Positions 24,520 through 36,833 of a DNA stretch of 64,000 nucleotides are shown piece after piece (within the stretch, counting starts at the first letter, position 1; every line of letters begins with the position of its first letter). The notes below the pieces were generated by a model. That model was not told the origin of the DNA and made no database searches. It was given only the letters and a program-made list of their open reading frames with translations. Origin of the DNA: Megaleporinus macrocephalus (lineage: Eukaryota > Chordata > Actinopteri > Characiformes > Anostomidae); NCBI GenBank assembly GCA_021613375.1, contig CM038721.1:3049986-3113985 (forward strand), read 5' to 3'. The translations under genes and the position numbers were made by a program.

Positions 24520-25060
24520 AGACGGACCCCCCCCCGCCTCCAGTTGCTACACCTGCCTATATAGGAGCTGCCCCTCCGATCGATCCCCCCGTCACGCGGC
24601 TATAGGATGTTCTTCTGCATAATTTAAACAGTTCGCTTCACTGCAGCACCCAACTTATTCCAAGTGCCGAACTTTCCTGACAGCGTAGCTCAGTGGCTGG
24701 AGAACAGAGGCTGGCGGCGACAGGCGGAGCCGCGGACCGCATACTCAATCAAACCCAGCGATAATTGTCCCGAGCGGCTCTGTACGGAGAGCAAAGCGGC
24801 GGAGAAATTGGGTTCTTGATGTTGTCGCACCAGTATAAAAGAACAATCATCTAAAAAGCCCTTTTCATGTTAATTGGATCCACAGTTTCCAGCAGGAGCG
24901 CATGATCAGGGGCTGCGATGTTACTCGCTGATAAACGGGAAATTTTAATTACCACCATCAGCCCAGCACTGGAGTCGCAATTAGCTCAGCGCCTCCTCCG
25001 CGGACTGATGAACATGTAGGCATCCGTGGTGGGCACCGAGCTCAATGAAGCTCAACAGTA
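24520..25060. promoter_or_regulatory. Candidate CpG-rich intronic regulatory island
   Basis: A unique, CpG-rich stretch stands out from AT-rich repeats on both sides. It has CG-dense segments (gcggcgacaggcggagccgc near 24713), a TATAAAAG near 24834, and AT-core homeodomain-like motifs (ttaattgg, ttttaattacc) near 24870 and 24945. Texture is that of a conserved enhancer or an internal promoter in the 22-kb FES intron. No coding frame fits. Function is inferred from composition only. Confidence 0.3.
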
Positions 25061-27480
25061 GCGAACACCACCACAGCCCCAGAGGTGGTCCGTCAATCTT
25101 TCAATAAGTTAGTGACGCTGGAGCTTCTTATATGATTCAATACTTTCATGCCAACTGCTTACATCACACATTTCACCGGCTATGAAGCATCTGGATCAAA
25201 TGAACATGCTTGGTACTACATCTAGACGACTGACCGGCTGAGCCACTTCCAGCGCCTCGTACAAGGGTTAAGCCACGCCCACTTTCTGTTCGTAATTTAC
25301 AAAGAAGGCATCAGAAAAAGTATTGCTAATTAATCAATATAAAAAAATCAAAGTATTAGTATCTTTGCTGATTTCTATGCATTTCCTAAAGAAAACATGC
25401 AGAGTGACTGCACTGCCTGATCACTGCTATGGTATCCCAGGTGGTTGCTAGGATGGGGCTAGGTGTGGCAATATATAATATGTATCATCAGTTACAGTTC
25501 AATATACTGCCATACTGCAATTTTAGGAAAACTGGCATAGTACAAAAAAAACCTATGGCGAAGAACGCTGCCCTCTAATGGTCAGGGGTTTAAAAGTAAA
25601 ACACCAAATTACTGTGTTTTTGCGATACTGTTTGTTGATACTGTATCGATTCTTAATGTTTGTAATTCCCCTGCACTCCTAGCTAAGCAGTAGTTATGGG
25701 ATCCCAGGTGGTTGCTAATGTATCCCACATGGTTATATGTTGGTTGGTATAGTGTATAGAGGGCTGCCCTTCATACTGTAGACTGGGGTTTGATTGCCCC
25801 TGTGTAAGACTTCTAACACTACCTGCACCTACCTTCAAGCATTTCATAATAAAGGTCCTACAGTCTACTGTGGACCGGGAGAATTCCAACAAGAAGCTGG
25901 AGAATAGCAGAACTTTAGCTTCGTGTGAGATCAGAGCATCAAAGTGTGTCTGGAGAAGCTGAGCAGTGATACTTCGAGTGTTATCAGCAGAGCTCTGTAA
26001 GTAGCTCCTCTGTTGCTGCAGTATCTCTGAGTACTGATATGATACAGCTCTCATATACGCCCATGCTCTGCAGATCTTCCTTCTGACTCGTTCAGCGTGA
26101 ATAAAGCTCCGCCCACACGGTGAACAACAAGTGTAGGCACTCGACTATGCGTCATGACTGTATATTATGTGGGGTCAGCGTGCAGTGCTGTGCCTGCATC
26201 ATGTTCAGCATGCGTACCCTCACACCACTTACAATACTTCAAGTATAAACCTAGATTACGAATATAAAGACCCTCGGAGTGATGATGTCAGCGGTCCTTG
26301 ACATTGAATGTTAAGCCCAATGTGAGTGCAGGCCAGTGGGGGGAGTAGGAAGTGGGGCAATCATGCTTGTGCTCGGTATAAGGCCTCCTAGTCCAGTGTG
26401 AGGCTAGTGCAAATAACTGAGCCTGTCTGCTTGTCCATCTGCACTACCTGGAAATACCCCGCCCCTCCCCCCAAATCCCCACACCAAACTTTACAAAACA
26501 AAAATAAAGCTCTGCTGTTTCACTTCCAATTCTGTTTTTCTCCTCACTTTCACTCTAAACATACACCTCCTCTCCAGTTCTCTCCCAGATCTCAAACAAC
26601 CGGTCTGAAGATACAAGAATACAAGATAACAACAAGAGATCTGCTTTTCTACAGATCTAGCACAACTGCATCATCAAAGGCTGAGCACCAGCTAATATGA
26701 AAACATCAAACAAATAACAACAGCGGAGTTTGAGATCCTAACTTGGGATTATTAAAAGTCAGAAAACCTTTTATTGTTAATAAAGTCAAGAAATACGGCT
26801 TAAAAGACTGCTTAGCTCCGCCCACTGTTTAGAAACTGCCATAGATGTTATGCGTGTGACGTAGATGGTGGACAACAACGCTAGAAGACGTACTTACGGT
26901 GATGCACAGTGACAGAAAGGTGGTGTTGTTTTTGGCTGCAGTAATTGGATGTACAGTGGACCCCCGAACACAAACAACTCAAAGACCCCCAATTTCCAGA
27001 AAGTGGACTAAACCTGTCAACTTTAAACAGACACATTGGAAAAGGAGCGTCCTCTCACTCCATCATCTGTAGATCATCTCAGTCTGAAGATTATCACTAT
27101 GGGACGTAGACTTACACGACGACTGGATCTTAAGTCTGGCGCTGGTCCAACAATATGGGCGTGTAAGGAAACCAGCGAGAGGAGTTCAAGACCCTCCGTG
27201 TACGTGGAGGTAAACCAGGTAAGCTCAGTTACTGAGCCTGCTTTAGCTGATGTTAGCTAACGTTAGCTTCACTTGCTAAGTTCAGTGGCTCAAGTTATGC
27301 TAAGCTAACGTAGCTGAGTCGTATGAGAGCGAGTTCCACTTTTATCATATTTACTACAATAACTGTACCTCTATATCTGAGTGTAGCTGGTTGCTAGGCT
27401 GGTTGCTAGGCTGTTGTCATGAATAATGTTGGTTATTTAGCTAGATACTGTTTACACTCAGGATGAGCTGCTGTTGTGGG
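25061..27480. other. FES intron with small dispersed repeats
   Basis: Contains tatggtatcccaggtggtt motifs (25430, 25697; also near 3410), which form a small dispersed repeat, and a segment at 25460-25660 related to the cgatactgtatcgatt hAT family (see 30504-30887). No exon is supported. Confidence 0.45.
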
Positions 27481-27493
27481 TGTGGTTTGACTA

Positions 27494-27655
27494 AAAGTAT
27501 CAGGACTAAGTGATATGGTGGTCTAAAAGTATCAGGACTAAGTGATATGGTGGTCTAAAAGTATCAGGACTAAGTGATATGGTGGTCTAAAAGTATCAGG
27601 ACTAAGTGATATGGTGGTCTAAAAGTATCTGGACTAAGTGATATGGTGGTCTATT
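27494..27655. repeat. 32-bp tandem repeat, five units
   Basis: Five near-identical units beginning taaaagtatcaggacta and ending gatatggtggtc; the last has ctgg for cagg. Confidence 0.92.
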
Positions 27656-28205
27656 TCTACATTACAGCAAATTCAAATTCAGAAATATCATCAGAATCTG
27701 AAGAAGCAGCTCTGGAACATTCTCAGTCCCAGTCAGTCATAGTGCTGTTCACTGTTGTCCACCAGTGACGTCACACGGTAGCGTTCAGGAATTTCAGTAG
27801 CAAGCTCAGGTTAATTAAAATTGTCCATTTTAAAGTAAATAAGCAACAAATTTAATTTTAAGTCATATTAGTATATTTTCAGTATCTACAACAATGTGAA
27901 ATAACCAGGGGGGTCCGTAAGAGGTGCTTGGCCTTTTAAGGACACTGCTTGTCTTCTAGTAGTTCTCTGATACATTTTATTTGAACCAGTACTGTAGTAC
28001 TGACACATTTCATTTGAAAATAATTTAATATCAATATTTTTATATATTCAATATGTAGTGTATTATGCACTGAATGTGGTATATTTATTGACCATTCAGT
28101 CATAAACATAAAAGGTAACAGAGATGCAGAGCACCACTTTTGTGAAGCCCTGCAGTTTTAGTGCTAATCAAAGTATTTGTGGTGAATCCTCAGCCTGCCT
28201 AACAT

Positions 28206-28240
28206 GAGTGAGTGAGTGAGTGAGTGAGTGAGTCAGTCAG
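28206..28240. repeat. (GAGT)n microsatellite
   Basis: Tetranucleotide gagt run passing into cagt. Confidence 0.9.
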
Positions 28241-28879
28241 TCAAGTCAGTAGTGGACAGTTCAATTTCATGATTATCCTTGGGTTACAAGCTTTGAGTCA
28301 CAAGACCAGTCAATATGCAACAGAGGTGTGACTCGGGTCTCTGAGTCGCTGACTCAGTCTACACTGCTGTGAAAAATATTCGGACGTTGAACCACTGCGA
28401 CAATCCACAAACTGGAATATGATGAGCTGGAACTTCTAACGTTTACTATGTGATTAAAATTCATTTTCCATATTTCCTGAGAACCCCACAGCCACTTCAT
28501 CCAGACATCGATCAGCCTCTTCCATCAAACTGGGGGAATTCTGGTCACTCTCCCATACGGGATCTATCTCCATTACATTCGTGGCTTTTCAAGCACAAAC
28601 TGAGAGGTCTAAATTGGGCCACTCTGAGACTTCTACTCTTTTTCAATCAGTCAGATGTGGACGTCTCCGTGAGGTTTGAGTTGCTGCTGGGTCTCCACGC
28701 CTTTGTTTGACACATCATTAATCTTTTAATAACCAATTAATCACTGGAACACAGTGACTCTATTAACGATGAAAAGACTCTCAGGGCTTTAGGGCTTAAA
28801 CCGTAAACAGACTGCTCTACATTTATCAGTGTTTAATAAAAGCACTTTTACGGGTGTTGCTTTTAACCACACCCTTCAA

Positions 28880-29037
28880 CGACTGACCAGAACTCAGATG
28901 TTCTACAGAGAATCATCTAGATGTACCAGCATTGAGATAGGATGGGACTGTTTCAGTTCACTCCAACTTTTCATAAAGACTCATAGAGACTCATAGAGGT
29001 TTCTTCCTCCAGTCTGAGGGACTTTTTCCTTGCCACT

Positions 29038-29128
<91 letters not shown>

Positions 29129-29230
29129 TGTATGTCGTAACTGTTTCAAACATCTGTAAAGCTGCTTTGCGACAACATCAATGTAAAAAGTGCTATACAA
29201 ATAAAATTGAATTGAATTAAATTAAATTGA
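28880..29230 (+). mobile_element. LINE-type 3' end fragment interrupted by (TA)n
   Basis: The sequence gaggtttcttcctccagtc, ggactttttccttgcc, then agctgctttgcgacaaca and a tail of attgaattgaatt is a well-known 3' end of fish L2-like retroposons. A TA run at 29040-29127 interrupts it. No reverse-transcriptase frame remains. Confidence 0.65.
29040..29127. repeat. (TA)n microsatellite
   Basis: Pure TA run inside the LINE tail. Confidence 0.95.
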
Positions 29231-30250
29231 AACTGCTCTGACAGTTGGGTTGTTTGTTGGGAAGGAATGAAGCGTGTCAACGTTCCCTTCACAGCCTGGA
29301 TTTCTCCACCACCGTTCTGGTTATTCAGTGTTGTACAGATTAGTAGATGTCCTCTAGGCGTCTGTTTATTTTCTTTTATACTGATTATTTTATTAGAACA
29401 GTACTGTCAGTATTACTTTCGTTTATTGTCACTATACATCCAGACAACTTCCTCTTTTTATTCCAACCATATTTAAAGGTAGTGTTTCTCAACTGCCTGG
29501 CTTGGGAACCCCAAGCATTGCACATGTTTGTGTTTCCCTAATAGCAGCACGTCTGGTCAGTTATGAGACCAATAGTGAGTGAGTCACAGGACACAACACA
29601 GAGAGTGTTTAAAAGTGTCAGAGAAGAATTTATTGACTATTTATTGACTATTTATTCACTATTTATTCACTATTTGAACTGTTTCTCTGACACACAGGTG
29701 TGTGAGTGTCTTTGGTTTTACAGCCTAATGATTTGGTCCTAGAATAAAACAAGCTGCCTTTTTTGGTGAGATCATGAATAATTTGATGAGCTCTGCTCTG
29801 CTCTGATTGGCTGGTTTACAGTGAGACGCTGTGATGGTCATACAGAACAGGAGGGGTGTTGGGACTTTTTCACCACAATAAGAAAAAACCCACACTGTCA
29901 CAGCCCTAGTCTTCCCACAGTGGAAGGACGCTGGGGATGTTTTTAAGTCTGAAGAAAGAATGTTTGATGCTGTCCTCTCTCGCAAAGATCAAAGTGCTGT
30001 TTATACACTGGGGGACAGTGTTAGTGGGTCTACCAGGTATTTCAGGTGGTTGTTAGGAGTCCATTTAGAAAAGTCTAAGACACTTATTTTACCTTGATCT
30101 TTATATATATTTATCATCGCTATCCAATAAAAAAACAAGTCTCTCTAAAATGGCAACGTTACAGGAGAGGACAAAAACGTTTTTATTTTCAATGTAAGCC
30201 AATGGAACCGGATTTTTTCCCAAGCTGTTTGGGAGCTTTTCTATTAGTCC

Positions 30251-30354
<104 letters not shown>

Positions 30355-30503
30355 GGACCAATATATATATAGCAGAATGATGAAGTGATCTCTATCTTAA
30401 GCAATGTACTTCATGTGAATATATAGATGAATGAGGAAGTATTGGTAGTGGGTGGTCTCTATCTTGGTCTCTGCACTTCGTGTACATGAAAGTGTTTGAG
30501 CAT

Positions 30504-30887
30504 TAGGGATGTAAGAAAATATTGAAATATCGTATATCGGGATATTAAGTTTTGTGATACTGTATCGATTCTCAAAAACACAGTATCGATACACAGATTC
30601 CAGGCAGTGAATCATTGTGTGTTGTGTTTAAACCTCTGACCACTAGATGGCAGTGTTGTAATAAATTTTCAGCTCCACTCCAACATTAACAAGCAGCACA
30701 AGGGCGCAATGCTATTGTAAGCATTGATAAACCTGTTCATACAGTGGTGTGTTTTAATAGTAGTATTTGTAAAATCACAGTAAATCACTTTGTTGGCAGT
30801 ATTGCAGTATATCATGATATATTGAATCGTAACCGCTGTATCATGATATGTATTGTATCGCCAGGTTCTTGCCGATACACAGCCCTA
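30504..30887. mobile_element. hAT-type MITE beside the FES exon 2 donor
   Basis: A 384-bp element starts TAGGGATGTA and ends ACAGCCCTA, flanked by TTGAGCAT (30496-30503) and TTAAGCAT (30888-30895), an 8-bp target duplication with one transition. Subterminal regions carry repeated tatcgata-like motifs. An inverse copy is at 38636-39009. The right end is within 25 bp of the FES exon 30911-31084. Confidence 0.88.
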
Positions 30888-30910
30888 TTAAGCATGCATG
30901 TTGCACTGAC

Positions 30911-31084
30911 CCTGCAGAGCTCCTGGTTGAGCTGGTTCCACTGCTCCCCATACGTTTTCTTCAGCTGCTGCTTGTCTCGGATGAGGAGCGTCAGTTTGCT
31001 GAGAGGTCCCACCATCAGATCCTCGGAGTGCTTCCGGAAGATTCGGCTCAGATTCTCCGTCTCGTTCACCATCACGTTCCATGA
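30911..31084 (-). CDS. fes: FES coding exon 2 (F-BAR helices)
   Basis: This 174-nt exon encodes exactly 58 residues (76-133), phase 0 to phase 0. It begins SWNV after an acacag acceptor, contains the highly conserved GPLSKLTLLIRDKQQL stretch, and ends NQELCR before donor gtcagt. It is part of the long helical F-BAR dimer surface; the Lys/Arg-rich face binds acidic lipids in this family. The exon is hemmed in by transposons: a hAT-type MITE with its target-site duplication begins 15 nt past the donor, and a Tc1-like MITE begins about 180 nt on the acceptor side. The reading frame is intact. Confidence 0.95.
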
Positions 31085-31261
31085 CTGTGTTGAAGACAGT
31101 TCAAACTAATGTTACCATCACAAGACTAATGCTGTTAAAGTTTATTAAATTCTTACTAAAATACAAAGACACAAAAGCTTGTACAGCTAAAGCCGTAGTT
31201 TCAGACATGCCGATGCGAGAGCTGCGCAATAGCCTGACTTTTTATTGTAATCCTGATCAAT

Positions 31262-31759
31262 TACACTACCGCTCAAAAGTTTGGGATCACAGTGAAATGT
31301 TCTTGTTTTAATGGACTATCTTCTTCCTTAACACAACAATGAACTGACGGGTCTCTAAAGAAAGTTGTTTCTTTCTGGTCATTGTGAGTCGGTCAGCAAG
31401 TCATCAACTGCTGATCTTCAGATACTAAACTAACCTAGAATGTTGTTCCCTTTTATACTCACTTATTAGTAGAATGTTTTTCAGCTGTGCATCACAATTG
31501 AACAAGAGTGTCCTAACAACCAATTAGTCCAATAACATCCTTAACTTGGATTGGTGGTCGTACCAGGAGATTTAGACAGAGGACTGAGAATTACTGATAA
31601 TAGACTATATGTAAAATAAGCCTCTATACAAAAATAGACTTTAATACAAACATTTATATTCTATAAAAATCATCTGATACACTTACATTAATTGTGAAAT
31701 GGACAATATTGTTTGTGAAATGAAATTCTAAAGTGATCCTAAACTTTTGAGCGGTAGTA
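31262..31759 (+). mobile_element. Tc1/mariner-like MITE, copy 2
   Basis: Starts tacactaccgctcaaaagt and ends aacttttgagcggtagta. Homologous throughout to 12764-13230, with an extra stretch of about 30 bp near 31353. In the FES intron 178 nt upstream of coding exon 2. Confidence 0.9.
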
Positions 31760-33136
31760 TATGTCACAACACATTTTTATGAGTGTGCTGTTGAGATCAC
31801 CAGTACATAAAGAACACTGACCCATGTTTCTTAAGCTGTCCTGAATAGCAGCTTCAGCACTAACTAGTTAAAAAGTCCTTTAGAAAATCAGCGTCCATCA
31901 ACCATTTCATAGCTGCTTTCCTCCAAGAGTGCTACACCGCTCACAGCAGGGCTCCCCCGGCTGCTAGGCCTGCCTACCTGTCTCTACAGCAAGCTGGGAG
32001 GTGATAGAACAGTGCACCAGTTAACCTGCGCTCAGAGAGGATTCACTGCAGCCCTAGTAAGCGTCCAGTACAGTGGGACACTGTTTGCAGCTGTTTTGAG
32101 GATACATGCTGTTTAGTCCCTCAGTAGCATTTCCACATTTAAACAATTCAATTACAAATTATAAATATTGCGCAGACATGTGTCGATAAGGGTCAGTTAA
32201 TGTCGTTCATGTTAAGTAATGTTGAGTGTATGTTAGGAGAAATGTTTATGTTGGGCTGTTTTAGGTTCACTCATACAAGGACTTTTATGCTGAGCTAGAA
32301 TGCGGGTGGAGTGGTGGGTTTTCTAGAGTAGAGCTGTTAGCGCTGGAGAGGATGTTCAGTCTTGTCATGTCTGGTGCTATTCGGATAAATAGTCATGAGA
32401 AAGTGAGCATAAGCAGGTCTGTTTAACTTGATTTAGTTTGGTGATATTGTGTATTATTCTTCTATTTTTTATATTTGACACCACAAGTTCTATTTTATAT
32501 GATTCAAATTGCTCGTCTCAGAAAAACTAAACGTTATGAGGCCTACAGTGTACTGTGAAAATGTCTTATACTAATGTAATCGTATTTTTAAAATGTTGGC
32601 CAATCCTGTCTGTACAAACATATCACGAACCTCCAAACAACATGCTGAAATAATCACTTTCTGAACAGTAAGAGATTTCATTTCCAGCAATTCTGGAGCA
32701 CTTCTGTTGGCCTCAGTGGTTCTGATTGGTCAGCTCAACCACTCTGACTGGTCAATGGCCAGAGGAGCATCCTGCTACAAGTATCACCCCCAACAGCTCT
32801 GTGGCTGTTTTTAAACCAAAATTGGGACCACTGTATTAGTCTGAGCCAGAGTCCAATCCTGAGCTAGAGTCCAATCCTGAAAGTCTGGCAGAACAAGTTT
32901 GCAAGCCAGACTGGAGCAGAAGTCAGTTTTTACTGTTTCAGCTTGTGGCAGGGTAGCTTGTGGGTAGGCGGTCAATAATTATAGTGATTGTGTTATGAGA
33001 TGACATCACAAAGTAACAGGGAAACGGGCTGGAATTTCAAAGAGGCACTTCAGGCAGCTGAGAAAAGTGTTTCTTGTGTTAGTTTCTACCTCCGACGACT
33101 TAGTCTGGGTTTTATAACTTTGCAGTGGCATGCATA

Positions 33137-33138
<2 letters not shown>

Positions 33139-33221
<83 letters not shown>
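33139..33221. repeat. (TA)n microsatellite
   Basis: Pure TA run. Confidence 0.95.
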
Positions 33222-33223
<2 letters not shown>

Positions 33224-33349
33224 AGCTAATGGCCTGTTATAACCAGTCAAGTTTTCTTAACCAGCTGTTTATGTAGACCCATCAAACAAAATGTTCTCTC
33301 TTCTGGATAGAACCAGATTTGTGTGTACTCTTCAAAAGCCCACTTCTAC

Positions 33350-33650
33350 ACTGGTATTTCAGGTGGTTGTTAGGAGTTCTGTTTTCTTTGGTGCTCTTAA
33401 TCAGCTTTTAATCATTTAGAAAAGCATTTATTTTACCTTGATCCTATATATATATATATATAGGAATGATTAGGTAAGTGGTGGTGGGTGGTCTCTATCT
33501 TAGGCTCTGCACTTCTTGTGAATGAAAGCAATTAAGCATTAGGGGTGTGAGAAAATATTGAAATATCAAATATTGGAATAATATGGTTTAATGATACTAG
33601 ATCAATTCTCAAAAACACAGTATCCATACACAGATTCCACAGATAAGAAC
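33350..33650. repeat. Local duplicate of 30030-30600 including the left part of the hAT MITE
   Basis: The order ggtatttcaggtggttgtt, attttaccttgatc, TA run, gtgggtggtctctatctt, gcactt, then gcattaggggtgtgagaaa matches 30040-30560 block for block with divergence. The hAT part is truncated after about 110 bp. Confidence 0.75.
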
Positions 33651-34290
33651 TGCTGTGAAAAGTACTAATCCAATACAGCACGAGCCCTGGCTGACTATCA
33701 CACCAGCAGATTTGTGTGTACTTTTCAAAAGTCAATTTTTTTTATAAAGGTAAGTCCTGAAATAAATGCTTATCCCACATCAGCTTAGGTGGATTCACTG
33801 CTTCAGCCTCCAAAGCTACAACGAGAAAAGCAGTTGCGTTTAAGAAAACAGAGTGAGAACTTTTGGCAGGTGCTTTAAGGAAGACGCTGCAGCTAACTTT
33901 CCACCTCAGGGACGGAGCAGAAGTCATGGGAAAGCCTTCCTTTCCTATCCCACACTGCAAACCTCTGATGAAACTCGACTGCAACAGCGCTTTACTGGCA
34001 GGAGAGAGCCTGGGAAGCTCAGCGGTCACCAGAAAGTGATGATTTAAAAAAATCAGCACCGCTATTACAACCTTGGCTCAGATGTCCACTCGAGGCTATG
34101 GAGAAATCACAGTACTTCTTCACTCAGCATCCTTTCAACAGCCTCCCAGAGACTACGAAGAGCAATCAGCCCACAGAACGAGAGCACTGATTTAGGGGCA
34201 CTCTCAGCTTATTAGCCCGTACTTTAAAGCTAACGCGCCGGACCGAATCATCTACAGGACGACTTAATGAAGTCCAGCAGGGCCGAGTAC
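33650..34290. other. FES intron, unique sequence next to coding exon 1
   Basis: Non-repetitive, moderately GC-rich. It includes ETS-like cttcctttcc near 33936. It could hold regulatory sites but nothing decisive is visible. Confidence 0.35.
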
Positions 34291-34539
34291 CTTGTTGAGT
34301 TGGCTAATGTAGTCTAAGCCTCCTCCAGGCTGAGGGCCCTCCAGCCTCTCCACCATGGCCGCCATCTGGTGCAGCTGCACGGAGAACTCTCGGTCACTCT
34401 TGGCCCTCTGGGTCATCCACTTCTTCATGACCTCCATCAGTCGCAGCTCCGAGTCCTGCAGACGCAGCAGAGCCACATGGCCCTGATGGCACCACAGATC
34501 CTCCCCGAAGCCCATCCTCAGACAGCACGGCAAACAAGT
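34291..34539 (-). CDS. fes: FES coding exon 1 (start of F-BAR domain)
   Basis: The ATG is at 34515 reading left, with A at -3 and G at +4, a strong Kozak context. Residues 1-75 begin MGFGEDLWCHQGH and continue with the KKWM..R.KSDREF block typical of the FES F-BAR N-terminus. The exon opens with 24 nt of 5' UTR (34516-34539) after an excellent acceptor, a pyrimidine tract ending ttttctgcag, so at least one non-coding exon lies upstream. It ends after codon 75 (AAG) at 34291 in phase 0 with donor gtactc. The open frame continues upstream only through a TTG, so the ATG at 34515 is the natural start. Identity as FES is secure; the exact 5' UTR boundary is inferred from the splice signal. Confidence 0.95.
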
Positions 34540-34930
34540 CTGCAGAAAACAGAACGGGCAGGGTCAGTGACCTCTGGCTAAAAATAAAAAACCCCAAAAA
34601 CATCAAACTGACAATTTTCCACATACTTAACCAGCCAAGACACGTCCAGTGTCCGAAGATACTGTATGTGTTAGGTTTGCACTGGAGCCAGAAGGCTGTA
34701 ACTAACTGATCTCAGCTCTTTACATAATATATCACACACAGTCCAGTCACATTATTATGACCAATTCCTAGTTTGGAAGATGTAGGTAGCAGCGTTACGG
34801 TCTAGAGAATGTTTTCATGGCATTCTCTGGACCCACCCATCCAAGTGGAAGGCACTCTCAACACTCTCATCCTTGCAGATCACGTACACCCTACATGCTG
34901 ATTGTCTACTCTGGGGCAGATGAGATCCCC

Positions 34931-35710
34931 CCACCACTATTGTAAACACCATCACCAGCACCCCTGTAAAAACCATCACCACTATAAACATCATCACCAT
35001 CACCGTAAACACCATCACCACCGTAAACACCATCTCCTCCACTGTAAACACCATCACCACCACCACCACTGTAAACATCATCACTATCAACGTAAACACC
35101 ATCACCACCACTGTAAACACTATTACCTCCACTGTAAACACCATCACCACCACCACCACCATAAACATAATCACCACCACCACTGTAAACATCACCACCA
35201 TTGTAAACACCATCACCACCATCAACGTAAACATAATCACAACCACCACTGTAAACATCACCACCATCAACGTAAACACCATCACCACCACCACTGTAAA
35301 CACCATCACCACCTCCACTGTTAACATCACCACCTCCACTGTAAAAACCATCACCACCACCACTGTAAACATCATCACTATCAACGTAAACACCATCACC
35401 ACCACTGTAAACACTATTACCTCCACTGTAAACACTATTACCTCCACTGTAAACACCATCACCACCACCACCACCGTAAACATAATCACCACCACCACTG
35501 TAAACATCACCACCATTAACGTAAACATAATCACAACCACCACTGTAAACATCACCACCATCAACGTAAACACCATCACCACCTCCACTGTTAACATCAC
35601 CACCTCCACTGTAAAAACCATCACCACCACCACCACCACCATTGTTAACATCATAACCACCATTGTTAACATCATCACCACCACTGTAAACATCACCACC
35701 ACCACCACTG
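34931..35710 (+). repeat. ACC-rich minisatellite block 1
   Basis: Variable-length units of the form caccaccactgtaaacacc / atcaccatcaacgtaaac (about 15-30 bp). It lies inside the TIR transposon 34746-36466. A long minus-strand Val/Phe/Thr frame is a repeat artefact. Confidence 0.9.
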
Positions 35711-35760
35711 TATGGAAGTACTAGTTAGCTAGTTTCTCTACAAATGAACCATTTGAACCA

Positions 35761-35829
35761 CTCTGAATTACTCTGAATTACTCTGAATTACTCTGAATTA
35801 CTCTGAATTACTCTGAATTACTCTGAATG
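35761..35829. repeat. ctctgaatta 10-bp tandem repeat
   Basis: Seven head-to-tail copies of ctctgaatta, the last incomplete. Confidence 0.95.
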
Positions 35830-36833
35830 CAGTTTAAGATAATGTTGTAGTACTAAACTGTCAGGCATCAGACAGTGCCTTCATATCCTTTGCATGTAAT
35901 AACCTTCTGGCAGGAATTTTTTAGAGGTGGACGTCTGGTTCCATTCACCACCACTACTGTTTTAACTTCTCTATAACTGAGCCTTTCACATCAATCCTCT
36001 GTTTACATCTTAACCGTACAGTTATGCAGACCTTTTGCATTTTAATCAATTAATAGTTTCTCTATGACAGTAAACCAAACAAATACAGTCTCAAATGAAC
36101 ATTTCATGGATATTTCTGTTTCGGCACAACCCCACAACTCCCTTACTGTCCACTGATGGTCAAGTCATACCTATAATTACAGAGTGCTCACATTCTGACA
36201 ACCCTGCAAACACACATTCGCCTTGTGACAACGTTGTTAGCACCTACTGTTTGAGTGCCCCCCAACGCTGTCACAACACTGAAATGGAATTCCTCACAAA
36301 GCTGACAACCTTATATGTGCTGTAATGTTGTCTGTACGTTGTCAGTATGGCTCCAGATACATGTGACCTCCTACCAGGACCTTATTGAGTCTCCCAGTCC
36401 GTCTAGCTGCTGTCCATGCTGCACACAGCGGTTACTCTGGATATTAGCTGGTCATAATAATGTGACTATGAAAAGGTTCCTAAGTTCATGGTTAGGATTG
36501 TATAGTCACTAAAAGGAATCAATGGAACCAGACGTTTTTCTCTAGAAGCTCCCTCACAGGAACTTATTACAGTAAATGGTTTTAAATAATATTATCACTA
36601 TGTATTTGTTGGTCTAAAACATTTAAATTTACTCGTGGTGGAGGGATACATGCATACAGTTGAGAGGCAAAATAGTCCCTAAATAAAACGGATTCTTTCA
36701 GACTATTATTATTTCATCATCATCAGTATTTCATATATACACACTTAGCAGACACACGTTGGTTCACTGGTGGGTTTTAATAGTACATACATTGTGTATA
36801 TTTGTGATGAAGACATGGTGACTCCTGGTTTCC

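Larger units (their letters stand above)
34746..36466. mobile_element. TIR transposon containing a minisatellite
   Basis: GTCACATTATTATGACCA at 34746-34763 is exactly the reverse complement of 36449-36466, giving 18-bp perfect inverted termini of a 1.7-kb non-autonomous DNA transposon. The inside includes ACC-rich minisatellite block 1 (34931-35710) and a 10-bp tandem repeat. No transposase frame remains. It lies in the 5' intron of FES. Confidence 0.75.
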
